A stretch of DNA of 64,000 nt, taken from the NCBI RefSeq assembly GCF_007483665.1, contig NZ_ML660186.1:150523-214522 (forward strand), in the 5' to 3' direction. The notes under the pieces were generated by a model. The model saw only the letters and a program-made list of their open reading frames with translations, was not told the origin of the DNA and did no database searches. The position numbers and the translations under genes were made by a program. Origin of the DNA: Catellatospora sichuanensis. Its GTDB lineage: Bacteria; Actinomycetota; Actinomycetes; Mycobacteriales; Micromonosporaceae. Positions within the stretch are counted from its first letter, which is position 1; each line of letters starts with the position of its first letter. Shown one piece after another: positions 15,467-28,654 of the stretch.

Positions 15467-16648
15467 TCAGGCCAGCATGACCGGCAGCTGATCGAGACCG
15501 CGTAGCAGCGCTCCGGGACGCCAGATCAGCTCGTCCAGCGGCTGCGCGGCGCGCAGCTTCGGGAAGCGGTCCAGCAGGCCGTTGAACGCGATCTCCCCCT
15601 CCAGCCGGGCCAGCGGCGCGCCGAGGCAGTAGTGGATGCCGTGGCCGAACGCCAGGTGCTGGTTGTCGGCCCGGGCCGGGTCGAAGCGCTCGGGGTCGGC
15701 GAAGGTCTGCGGGTCGTGGTTGGCCGACAGCAGGCTGACCATGACGATCGCCCCGGCCGGCACGGTCACGCCGTCGAACTCCACCGGCTCGGTGGCCAGC
15801 CGGAAGGTCGCGGTCTTGACCGGGCTCTCGTAGCGCAGGAACTCCTCGATCGCGGGGGAGACCAGTTTGCGGTCCGCGCGCAGCCGCGCCAGTTGCTCAG
15901 GGTGGCTCAGCAGCAGGTAGACCCCGTTGCCGATGAGGTTGACGGTGGTCTCGTGCCCGGCGATGAGCAGCAGGAACACCAGTGAGGTCAGCTCGTCCTC
16001 GGTCAGCCGGTCGCCCTCGTCGGCCGCGGTGACCAGCGCGGACAGCAGTGCGGAGTCCGGCTCGGCGCGCTTGCGCGCCACCAGCGAGCGCACGTACGCG
16101 TTCATCGCCGTCGCGGCCGCCAGCGGATCGCCCTGCACGAGCGCCCCGGCGATGATCGTGTTGGACCACTCCCGGAAGCTGTCCCGGTCGTCCATGGGCA
16201 CCCCGAGCAGCTCGCAGATGACCTGCAGGGGCAGCGGGAAGGCGTACTCGCCGATCAGGTCGACCTCGTCGCGCCCGGCCAGTCCGTCGAGCAGTTGGTC
16301 GGAGATGCGCTGCACGTCGGGGCGCAGGTCGGCGATGCGCCGGGCGGTGAACACCGAGGAGACCAGGCGGCGCAGGCGAGTGTGCGCCGGCGGGTCGTTG
16401 CTGAGCATGTGCGAGTCCATCGCGGCCCGCAGTTCGTCCGGCCAGCCGCTGCTGGACCGGATGGGGTTCCCCCTCATGTTCTTGCTCAGGCGCGGGTCGT
16501 TCAGGGCCCGGCGGGCGTCGTCGTACCGGGTGATCAGCCAGGCGGTGAGGTTCTCGGCCAGCTGGATCTCGTGCGCGGGGCTCTCCTCGCGCAGCCGTGC
16601 GTAGACCGGGTGGGGGGTGGACGTCGCTTCAGGACCGAACGGATGCAT
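15467..16648 (-). CDS. cytochrome P450 (CYP107-like)
   Basis: 393-aa soluble class I monooxygenase. I-helix AGHETT (230-235), K-helix ExxR (Glu269-Arg272), heme loop FGHGIHYCLGAPLAR with ligand Cys341. The sequence style matches the CYP107 group that hydroxylates macrolides, fatty acids or xenobiotics. No ferredoxin or reductase is adjacent, so it must use partners from elsewhere. The start looks leaderless: TAACGT lies 7 nt before the ATG on the minus strand. Monocistronic, with its own terminator. Substrate unknown. Confidence 0.92.
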   Translation of the reverse strand: MHPFGPEATSTPHPVYARLREESPAHEIQLAENLTAWLITRYDDARRALNDPRLSKNMRGNPIRSSSGWPDELRAAMDSHMLSNDPPAHTRLRRLVSSVFTARRIADLRPDVQRISDQLLDGLAGRDEVDLIGEYAFPLPLQVICELLGVPMDDRDSFREWSNTIIAGALVQGDPLAAATAMNAYVRSLVARKRAEPDSALLSALVTAADEGDRLTEDELTSLVFLLLIAGHETTVNLIGNGVYLLLSHPEQLARLRADRKLVSPAIEEFLRYESPVKTATFRLATEPVEFDGVTVPAGAIVMVSLLSANHDPQTFADPERFDPARADNQHLAFGHGIHYCLGAPLARLEGEIAFNGLLDRFPKLRAAQPLDELIWRPGALLRGLDQLPVMLA

Positions 16649-16884
16649 GGGTCGAACGTTAGCAATCTATGTCCGTTTCGGCGGTCCCTTTCGGGTCTCG
16701 CCGAATGTCGCCCGTTCGTGGCGGGATGCGCGGTCCTGCGCGTGGGAACGCTCCCCGAAAACCGTGCGAACGGCACAACTGTCGATACCTGTGCCATACG
16801 TCACCAGCTCCTCCTAAATTCCCTGAGCGGCCGTTAAGGTCCCGCGCAAGACTGGTTGTCGAGGTCACTACGCGGGAGGTCGCA

Positions 16885-19512
<2,628 letters not shown>

Positions 19513-19526
19513 CCTCCAGCCCGAGG

Positions 19527-19605
19527 GGAAGGGCACCTTCTGCAACGGTTGGCGATGTGCCGAGCCGCTGCTCGTCTCGCCGACGCGGGCCGACGGTGCC
19601 CTTCC
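19527..19605 (+). terminator. long-range hairpin after ppdK
   Basis: Perfect 11-bp arms GGAAGGGCACC (19527-19537) and complement (19595-19605) enclose 57 nt that can itself fold. Starts 15 nt after the ppdK stop. Same arm core as the hairpin at 11912-11955. Confidence 0.6.
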
Positions 19606-19694
19606 TTTCTGTCGTGCGGGTTTACAGGTGGTGGCAGACGGGAATCGGGGGGCGTACGCTTTCGGCACTCTGTCCACACCGGCAGGAGGCGGCG

Positions 19695-20042
19695 ATGGGG
19701 CTGCGCTGGCATGGCACCGCAGTGGACGCCGGAGATCCGGCGCGGCTGGCTCGCTGGTGGGCTGAGGTCCTCCACTTCCAGATACTGGAGGAGCGGCCCG
19801 ACGCGGTGGCGATCGCGCCCGACCAGGCGACTTATCCGGGCATGCTGTTCGTGCGCGCGCCCGCGGCGAAAGTCGGCCGCAACCGGCTGCAGGTGGAGCT
19901 GGACTGCGACGACCTGACCGCCGACATCGAGCGGCTGATGGACATGGGTGCACGCCATGTGCCGGTGGAGGCGTCGAGCACGCCGTGGACCCTGCTGGCC
20001 GACCCGGAGGGCAACGAGTTCCGGCTGCGCCCCCGGCCGTGA
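19695..20042 (+). CDS. VOC-family (glyoxalase-like) protein
   Basis: 115 aa, one vicinal-oxygen-chelate module pair: LRWHGTAVDAGDPARLARWWAEVL opens and ADPEGNEFRLRP closes, as in the Glyoxalase_6 group. The metal ligands of true glyoxalase are only partly evident (His in the first strand, Glu in NEF). The ATG has GGAGG 5 nt upstream. Substrate unknown; it lies between ppdK and the cellulase with separate promoters. Confidence 0.8.
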   Translation: MGLRWHGTAVDAGDPARLARWWAEVLHFQILEERPDAVAIAPDQATYPGMLFVRAPAAKVGRNRLQVELDCDDLTADIERLMDMGARHVPVEASSTPWTLLADPEGNEFRLRPRP

Positions 20043-20080
20043 TTCCCGAGCGCTGAAAGTTCCATCGCGATGAGTCGATA

Positions 20081-20094
20081 TGGGAGCGTTTCCA
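20081..20094. promoter_or_regulatory. CebR/CelR-like operator 1
   Basis: TGGGAGCGTTTCCA, 12 of 14 positions of the cellobiose-responsive LacI-family box TGGGAGCGCTCCCA known from Streptomyces CebR and Thermobifida CelR. It lies ~220 nt upstream of the cellulase ATG. Confidence 0.6.
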
Positions 20095-20109
20095 TGGGTC
20101 ATCGGGTAA

Positions 20110-23154
<3,045 letters not shown>

Positions 23155-23163
23155 CGTCCTCCG

Positions 23164-23200
23164 GCCCGCGCCGCCGCCAGGGGGTGGCGGCGGCGCGGGC
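23164..23200 (+). terminator. hairpin after the cellulase
   Basis: Perfect 15-bp GC stem (23164-23178/23186-23200) with a 7-nt loop, 9 nt after the stop. Confidence 0.75.
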
Positions 23201-23297
23201 ACACCGGTCCGACCATGCCGGCGGCCATCGGGGTCTGGCCGCCCGGGGCTGCTGTCCGCCCCGGCCGCTGCCTGAGCCCTGAGCCCTGAGCCAGCGA

Positions 23298-23328
23298 AAG
23301 GGGGCACGCGGCGGTCGCGTGCCCCCTT
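23298..23328. terminator. second hairpin between converging cellulase and DUF1996 genes
   Basis: Perfect 13-bp stem 23298-23310/23316-23328 with a 5-nt loop; one bulge would extend it. It lies 14 nt from the DUF1996 gene's stop. Three tandem GAGCCCT-type 7-mers (about 23272-23292) precede it. Confidence 0.7.
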
Positions 23329-23342
23329 CGTTCGGTTCCGCG

Positions 23343-24470
23343 TCAGCAGCGGCGTCCGCGGTTGATGCAGTCGGTCGCGAACGTGATCAGCTGCGCGGGC
23401 ATCACGTTGACGAAGTCGGCGTGGTCGGTGAGCGGGTTGTGGTTCTGCTCGGGGAAGGTGTCCAGCGCGAACGTCCGTCCGCGCGGCACGCTGTAGGTCA
23501 GCGTCATACGCAACTGGGCGATCGGCTTGGTGCCCTCCGGGCAGCGCCCGTCCGAGGCGGGGAAGAGCACGTGCGCGCGGTGGTTGGCACTGTCGGTGTT
23601 GACGCCGTCCCAGCAGCTCGGGAAGTCCAGGATGCGCTGCACCTGGCTGCCCCGCGGGCACAGCGGGTACTTCGTGACGCGGCGGTTGGTGAAGCCGGTG
23701 CAGGTCCACTGCGCCTTGGCGTTGGCCGGGCCGTTGGTGACGGCCTTCGCATCACCGGTGATCAGCCGGATGAACTCCGGCATCGGGGAGACCTTCGCGA
23801 ACCGGTTGCCGCGGAACTCCAGCCGCACCGACGCCGGACGCAGGATGCGGCCGATGTTGCCGTCGTTGCCGCCGCCGTCGGCGGTCGCGTCGTTGCCCAC
23901 CGTGCCACGCTGGCGCAGCACCGGCCAGTAGTAGGTGGAGCGGTCGTTCCGCTGGCAGGTGGTGCCCGCCGCGGCGAGGCTCTCGTTGGTGGAGTTGCCG
24001 TCGGCGGACAGGTTGCCGACATAGTCGTGCGTGTGGTGGGCGCCGTTGAACACACCCGGCGCGACGATGAAGTTGTCAGGGTTGCGGTGGTCGTTGAGGT
24101 TGCGGCCGCACAGCGAGGTGAACGTGCCCGCCGAGCCCGTCGCGGTCGCCCGGCGCTCGCGCACGTTGGGCTCGACCGAGCGGATGTCGACGAAGTCGCC
24201 GGCGACGGGTGGGCCGGTCGGGGCGTGGCAGCGTGCGGGCGCGCGCGGCTTCGTGCACTCGGCGTCGGGGCCCTGGTCGTTCGGGATGCGGGCGGCCGCC
24301 GCGAGCGCCGCCGGGACCTCGGCGGCGGGTTTGGCGCCGTCGCCCGTCGCGGCCTGCGAGACCTGGCTGATGGTGGCCAGCACGGTCGCGGCGATCAGCA
24401 CGATCACCGCGGCCAGTAATCGCACCGCGCGAGGTTCCATCCGGTGCCGGGGGGAGTGAGTGCGTGCCAT
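23343..24470 (-). CDS. secreted DUF1996-domain protein
   Basis: 375 aa. N-terminal transmembrane/signal segment (~15-37), then a DUF1996-like domain: FTSLCGRNLNDHRN, HHTHDYVGN, the Cys-bearing TTCQRNDRSTYYWPVL, FPSCWDGVNTDS, and SDGRCPEGTKPIAQL. His, Asp and Cys are numerous, suggesting a disulfide-stabilised extracellular fold. The function of DUF1996 is unknown; fungal and actinobacterial members sit with polysaccharide-acting modules. ATG 24470 follows GGAAGGAC. It is 61 nt downstream of the DUF4142-like gene, probably one operon. Confidence 0.75.
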   Translation of the reverse strand: MARTHSPRHRMEPRAVRLLAAVIVLIAATVLATISQVSQAATGDGAKPAAEVPAALAAAARIPNDQGPDAECTKPRAPARCHAPTGPPVAGDFVDIRSVEPNVRERRATATGSAGTFTSLCGRNLNDHRNPDNFIVAPGVFNGAHHTHDYVGNLSADGNSTNESLAAAGTTCQRNDRSTYYWPVLRQRGTVGNDATADGGGNDGNIGRILRPASVRLEFRGNRFAKVSPMPEFIRLITGDAKAVTNGPANAKAQWTCTGFTNRRVTKYPLCPRGSQVQRILDFPSCWDGVNTDSANHRAHVLFPASDGRCPEGTKPIAQLRMTLTYSVPRGRTFALDTFPEQNHNPLTDHADFVNVMPAQLITFATDCINRGRRC

Positions 24471-24531
24471 GGCGTGTCCTTCCGAAAGGGTGGGTTCCGG
24501 GTGCGCCGCTGTCGGCGGCGGCCGCACCGGG

Positions 24532-25242
24532 TCAGCGGGGGTGCCGGATGCGGGCCGCGGTGACCGCGCCGACGGCCAGGGCGGCCGCCAGGATCAGCCA
24601 GATCAGCGGGGCGGGCGGGCCGCCGGTGCGGCGGGCCGCGGCGGCGACGGGTGTCGGCGGCGCGGGCAGGGACGTGTAGTCGACCAGTCCGGTGCTCTCC
24701 AGGTACGACATGTGCCGCATCACGATCGTCACGGCCTGCTCGGCGAACTCGCGGATCACCTCGTTGCGGGTGCCCGCGCGGACCGCCGCGACAACGCTGA
24801 AGACCTTGCCGTGCGCGACGCGCAGGCGGGCGGTGAAGACGTTGTCCCACGCCGCACCGCGCAGCCCGTTCAGCTCGTCGAGCCAGCTCTGCTGCTCGGC
24901 GTTGGGCCGGTCGGGCAGCGGCACCCCCAGCCGGTCGGCGACCTTGAGCACCTCGGCATCCAGCGCGATGTGCTCGCCACTGATGTGGTGGCCGACCTCC
25001 TTGACCTTCGCGCTGCGGGCGCGGTCCTGGGCCTGCTTGCCGGCGGGGGCCTCCCAGAGCCCGGCGAGGCGCACGCGGACCAGCAGGTCCCGGTCGGCGG
25101 GACCGAGTGGCCCGAACTCGGTGACGGTCCAGCCGGGTTCGAGGCTCTCGGCATGCGCGGCCGGCGGCGGGGTGAGCACCACCGCGACGGCGAGGGCCGC
25201 GAGCGCTGTGACCGCCGCGGTCCGGGCGAGGCGAATGTCCAT
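24532..25242 (-). CDS. DUF4142-like secreted protein with C-terminal membrane anchor
   Basis: 236 aa. Signal peptide ending AHAE; an alpha-helical domain of the DUF4142/ferritin-like style (LGPADRDLLVRVRLAGLWE, then HHISGEHIALDAEVLKVADRLGV, DELNGLRGAAWDNVFTARL); Pro-rich linker; one terminal helix PLIWLILAAALAVGAV and a basic end. Exported and membrane-tethered. The His/Glu spacing would allow metal binding, but this is not shown. It probably shares an operon with the DUF1996 gene and is divergent from the redox operon. Confidence 0.7.
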   Translation of the reverse strand: MDIRLARTAAVTALAALAVAVVLTPPPAAHAESLEPGWTVTEFGPLGPADRDLLVRVRLAGLWEAPAGKQAQDRARSAKVKEVGHHISGEHIALDAEVLKVADRLGVPLPDRPNAEQQSWLDELNGLRGAAWDNVFTARLRVAHGKVFSVVAAVRAGTRNEVIREFAEQAVTIVMRHMSYLESTGLVDYTSLPAPPTPVAAAARRTGGPPAPLIWLILAAALAVGAVTAARIRHPR

Positions 25243-25534
25243 CAGACACCTTTCCGTGTTCGCCCGAATACTTGATGCGACTACCTATTGGTAGCGACAG
25301 GAGCGTAGGCGTGACACGGGCTCCGGAGTCAATCCCCGGAGGCTTTGTTAAGCCGTTTTTAGGGTCCGCATAGGACGGACCTAAATTAGTGTGCCCAGTT
25401 CGCACAGGGCGTCCGCGATGTGGTCCCAGGCATTGACATTGCGTCGCAAAGGGTTGAAGGTGTCGTCCCAAAGGGATCGTGTAACTAATTCACGGTGCCA
25501 TTCACGCTTATTCGAGCAGAGTAGCGGGACGGTT
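25243..25534. promoter_or_regulatory. divergent promoter region of the DUF4142 and redox operons
   Basis: 292 AT-richer bases with two small dyads: CTACC-TATT-GGTAG at 25281-25294 and GGTCCG-N7-CGGACC at 25363-25381. Both are candidate operators; neither matches a regulator I know. No ORF with support. Confidence 0.45.
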
Positions 25535-26533
25535 ATGGAGAGTGCTCATGTCATCGCCGCGACGGTGGGATTCACCTCGTTCGGGCTGCTCTGGCTGGCT
25601 GTGCTCGGCGGCGTCGCGTTGCGCAACGGATGGGGTCTGAGCCGGATCCGCCGATCCGTGGCGTACGCCGCCCATCAGGGCATCGCCCTGATCGGGTTGA
25701 CGCTGGGCCTGGTGCACGGGATCGCCCAGCTCGCCGTGCCGAACGGCACCATCAGCGTGGTCGAGGTCATCGTGCCGTTCGTGGACACGCACGACCCGAT
25801 CGGCATCGGCGCCGGCGTGCTGGGCCTGGAGCTGGTGCTGGCCGGCGCGATCTCGATCGTGATCCAGCGCAGGCTCGGGTTCAGCCGGTGGCGCGCCGTG
25901 CACATGGCTACCTACGTCGGGTTCTCGCTGGTCTCGGCACACGTGCTGATCTCCGGCACGGACACCGGCCCGGCCTGGGTCTGGGGTCCGGTCTACACCG
26001 CCTGGCTGGCGACGGTCGCGCTGTGGTTCACCACCTGGCCGCGCCGCAACCGCCGGGTCGAGGCCGACAACGTGCTGGCCACGATGCGGGCCGAGCAGCC
26101 GCGCGACAGCCTGGTGGTGGACGTGGACCCGGTGCGCTGCGCCCGGTTCGGCTTCTGCGAGCAGGAGTCGCCCGAGGTGTTCAGCCTGCGCAGTGACGGG
26201 CGGCTCGACTACACCGCGGCCCCGCCCGCATACCGCCTGGAGGAGGTGGTCCGCGCGGTCGAGGTGTGCCCGGCACGGGCGATCAGCGTCCGGCGTCCGG
26301 CCGGGACCGCCCCGGCCGCGCCCCCGGCACCGGTGACCCCGCTCATCACGCGCCAGCGCGAGCGCGCCGCCACGCCACCTGCCGACTACGACGACGACGA
26401 TCGCCGCCCGGCCTTCGAGCCCGCCACCGAACTCGACGAGTTCCGGCAGCGGGCACGGCACAGCCGGGCCCAGCACCGTACGGCCCGCGACCGATTCCAC
26501 GTCGGCGACCTGACCAGCGAGGAGCAGCCGTGA
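25535..26533 (+). CDS. ferric-reductase-like membrane domain fused to a ferredoxin
   Basis: 332 aa. Residues 1-~175 have five hydrophobic helices with His residues spaced as heme b ligands (HQGIALIGLTLGLVHG; HMATYVGFSLVSAHVL), as in ferric-reductase-like transmembrane domains. Residues ~195-255 form a small ferredoxin: VDPVRCARFGFCEQESPEVF plus VEVCPARAI, giving three cysteines (Cx5C...CP) consistent with a [3Fe-4S] or atypical cluster. A Pro/acidic tail follows. Probably moves electrons between a cytoplasmic donor and the membrane. First gene of a four-gene operon; the stop overlaps the next start. Confidence 0.72.
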   Translation: MESAHVIAATVGFTSFGLLWLAVLGGVALRNGWGLSRIRRSVAYAAHQGIALIGLTLGLVHGIAQLAVPNGTISVVEVIVPFVDTHDPIGIGAGVLGLELVLAGAISIVIQRRLGFSRWRAVHMATYVGFSLVSAHVLISGTDTGPAWVWGPVYTAWLATVALWFTTWPRRNRRVEADNVLATMRAEQPRDSLVVDVDPVRCARFGFCEQESPEVFSLRSDGRLDYTAAPPAYRLEEVVRAVEVCPARAISVRRPAGTAPAAPPAPVTPLITRQRERAATPPADYDDDDRRPAFEPATELDEFRQRARHSRAQHRTARDRFHVGDLTSEEQP

Positions 26534-26637
26534 TGGAGCGGTCCGAGGAACCTGACGAACGGGGAGTCGACGGGGACAGGCGAACCGTGTGGCCCGGTGG
26601 CCATGTCGGTGCCGAGTTGAGCGAGGAGCAGGCATGA
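26533..26637 (+). CDS. 34-residue acidic peptide, translationally coupled on both sides
   Basis: Starts inside the upstream stop (TGATG) and ends over the next start (ATGA), so ribosomes could pass through all three frames. Product: rich in Glu, Asp and Gly (MERSEEPDERG start, ELSEEQA end), one Trp, no Cys, no membrane helix. The tight coupling is the main support that it is translated. Function unknown; it may simply bridge translation. Confidence 0.5.
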   Translation: MERSEEPDERGVDGDRRTVWPGGHVGAELSEEQA

Positions 26638-27899
26638 GGCACCGCACATCCGACCTGGACCGGATCGTCGTCGTCGGCGGCGGTCGCGCCGCGGTGGCGG
26701 CGGTGGAGGAGCTGGAGCGGCTCGGGTTCACCGGCGCGGTCACCGTGCTGGCCGGCGAGGCGCGACTGCCGTACCACCGGCCCGCCTGCTCGAAAGGCCT
26801 GCTCACCGGGCAGCGGCCCGCCGACGTGCAGTTGGCCACCACCACCACCGCCTCCGCACGTTGGCTGACGGGCCGGGTCGCTGCCGAACTCGACGCCAAG
26901 CGCCAGATCGTCTACGCCCAGACCGGCGAGATGTACGTGTACGACGCTCTTGTCGTCGCGACCGGCGCCCGACCGGTGATGCCGGACGGCTGGCCGGTCG
27001 GCGAGCCCGGCCTGCACAGCCTGCACAGCATCGACGACGCGCTCAGCCTGGCCGCCGACCTGCGCCGTGCTCAGCGGGTCGCCGTCGTCGGCGCCGGACT
27101 GACCGGGTGCGAGGCCGCCTACGTGGTGCGCTCGCTCGCCCGCGAGTGCATCATGATCGACTCAAATCCGCAGGTCATGACACGCGCCGTCGGGTCCGTG
27201 ACGGGCGGGCTGATCGCCGACACGATGCGCCACGAAGGCGTGCGTATGCGCCTCGGCCGCCGGGTCAAGAACCTGTCCCGGGGCCGCCGCGGCTGGCGGC
27301 TCGACCTCGACGACGGCTCGCACGTCGACGCCGACCTGGTCATCGCCACGCTGGGGGAGCGGCCCGACACCGACTGGTTCACCGCCCGCCATGCCGACAC
27401 CAGCGATGGCCTGCTCTGCGACGAGAGCCTGCGGGTGCAGGGCGTGGACCAGGTGGTCGCCGCCGGTGCGGTGGCCCGCTGGCCCAACGCCTGGTACGGC
27501 GACAAGCCCGCCCGCGTCGACCAGTGGATCGCCGCCATGGAGCTGGGCCAGGCCGCCGCCCGCACGCTGCTGTCCGGGTCGCGCGCCGCGCCCGCCGTCG
27601 GGGTCCTGCCGCGTTACTGGTCCGACCTGTTCGGGTTGCGCATCCAGGTCTGCGGCCGCATCGACCAGGCCGAGGAGGTCGCCGTCACCGAACTGCGCCC
27701 CGGCCGCCGCGACATCGCCCGCGGCGGGGTGCTCGCCGCCCACCGCCGGGGCGGGGTGACCTCAGGAGTGGTCGCGGTCAACGCGCCGCGGCAGTTCACC
27801 ACGCTCGCCCGCGCGATGCGGGAGGCGGGCCCGGCCCGCCCGCTCGTGTCGCTGCCCGCCGTCATCCCGAACCAGCGCCGTCTGAGCCTGGTCGGTTGA
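26634..27899 (+). CDS. FAD-dependent ferredoxin/rubredoxin-reductase-like oxidoreductase
   Basis: 421 aa of the CamA/ThcD-type pyridine-nucleotide reductase family. FAD-binding RIVVVGGGRAAVAAVEEL near residue 10, then YHRPACSKGLL, VATGARP, the NAD(P)H-binding RVAVVGAGLTGCEAAY (~145), and a C-terminal block VAAGAVARW...DQWIAAMELGQAAA. GEARLPYHRPACSK is the usual EexPY-RPxLSK segment with Cys in place of Leu. It should pass NAD(P)H electrons to the ferredoxin domain encoded just upstream. It overlaps the 34-aa peptide by 4 nt. Confidence 0.85.
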   Translation: MRHRTSDLDRIVVVGGGRAAVAAVEELERLGFTGAVTVLAGEARLPYHRPACSKGLLTGQRPADVQLATTTTASARWLTGRVAAELDAKRQIVYAQTGEMYVYDALVVATGARPVMPDGWPVGEPGLHSLHSIDDALSLAADLRRAQRVAVVGAGLTGCEAAYVVRSLARECIMIDSNPQVMTRAVGSVTGGLIADTMRHEGVRMRLGRRVKNLSRGRRGWRLDLDDGSHVDADLVIATLGERPDTDWFTARHADTSDGLLCDESLRVQGVDQVVAAGAVARWPNAWYGDKPARVDQWIAAMELGQAAARTLLSGSRAAPAVGVLPRYWSDLFGLRIQVCGRIDQAEEVAVTELRPGRRDIARGGVLAAHRRGGVTSGVVAVNAPRQFTTLARAMREAGPARPLVSLPAVIPNQRRLSLVG

Positions 27900-27922
27900 G
27901 CCGAGAGAAGGGAAGTCTTCCG

Positions 27923-28576
27923 ATGCTTCGAAGTGTTCGTGTCGTACTCGCCGCCACGCTGCTGCTGGCCCCGATGGGTGCGATGGCGGCATGTGCGGGC
28001 CTGCGCGACGGGCCTGCTCCGATCAACCAGCCCGCACCGTCACCGCTCGGGCCGGCGGAGAACGAGCCCGCCGCCGAAGTGGCCGTTGCCGTCGGCAGCC
28101 CGACCGCCGAGCTGCGCGCCAAGAAGATCCCGAAGATGGGCGACATCGTCACCGACGCCGACGGCTTCGTGCTCTACCGGTTCGACAAGGACACCGCCGA
28201 TCCGCCCGCCAGCAACTGCTCGGGCGACTGCGCCGCGGTCTGGCCGCCGGTGCTGGTCGACGAGAACCTGAAACTGACCGGGCTCGACGCCAAACTCGTC
28301 GGCACGGTCGAGCGGGAGGACGGCGCCACCCAGGTCACCCTGGCAGGCTGGCCGCTCTACCGCTACCTGGGCGACAAGAAGGCCGGGCAGTGGAAGGGCC
28401 AGGCCGTCGGCGGAGTCTGGTTCGTCGTCGCGCCGACCGGCAAGAAGAACCTGTCCTGCCTGCCGACGGCGACCCCGGTACCGGTGCCCCCGCCGGGCAC
28501 GGCGGCGTCCCCGGCCGCGGCTCCGCCCGCCTCGTCCGCCGCTTCACCGACCGCCGACGAGACATACACCTACTGA
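27923..28576 (+). CDS. lipoprotein with YxFxxD repeats (COG4315-like)
   Basis: 217 aa. Lipoprotein signal (LLLAPMGAMAACAG). Two copies of the secreted repeat: GFVLYRFDKDTADPPASNCSG with DCAAVWPPV, and GWPLYRYLGDKKAG with GVWFVVAPTG. The Y-x-[FWY]-x-x-D core and the Cys-x3-Cys pair are typical of COG4315. A Pro/Ala/Ser-rich tail follows. Function of the family is unresolved; it recurs near redox or sigma-factor genes. It is last in the operon, 23 nt after the reductase, with GAAGGGAAG upstream, and probably an external partner of the membrane cytochrome. Confidence 0.82.
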   Translation: MLRSVRVVLAATLLLAPMGAMAACAGLRDGPAPINQPAPSPLGPAENEPAAEVAVAVGSPTAELRAKKIPKMGDIVTDADGFVLYRFDKDTADPPASNCSGDCAAVWPPVLVDENLKLTGLDAKLVGTVEREDGATQVTLAGWPLYRYLGDKKAGQWKGQAVGGVWFVVAPTGKKNLSCLPTATPVPVPPPGTAASPAAAPPASSAASPTADETYTY

Positions 28577-28593
28577 CCCGGGTTTACGCGGTG

Positions 28594-28629
28594 CGGCGGG
28601 AGGGGCGGCGGTTGCCGCCCCTCCCGCCG
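28594..28629. terminator. strong hairpin between converging redox operon and glucanase
   Basis: Perfect 16-bp GC stem (28594-28609/28614-28629) with a 4-nt loop, between stops at 28576 and 28655; likely bidirectional. Confidence 0.78.
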
Positions 28630-28654
28630 ACCACACCGGGCAGGGTCTGCCGGA

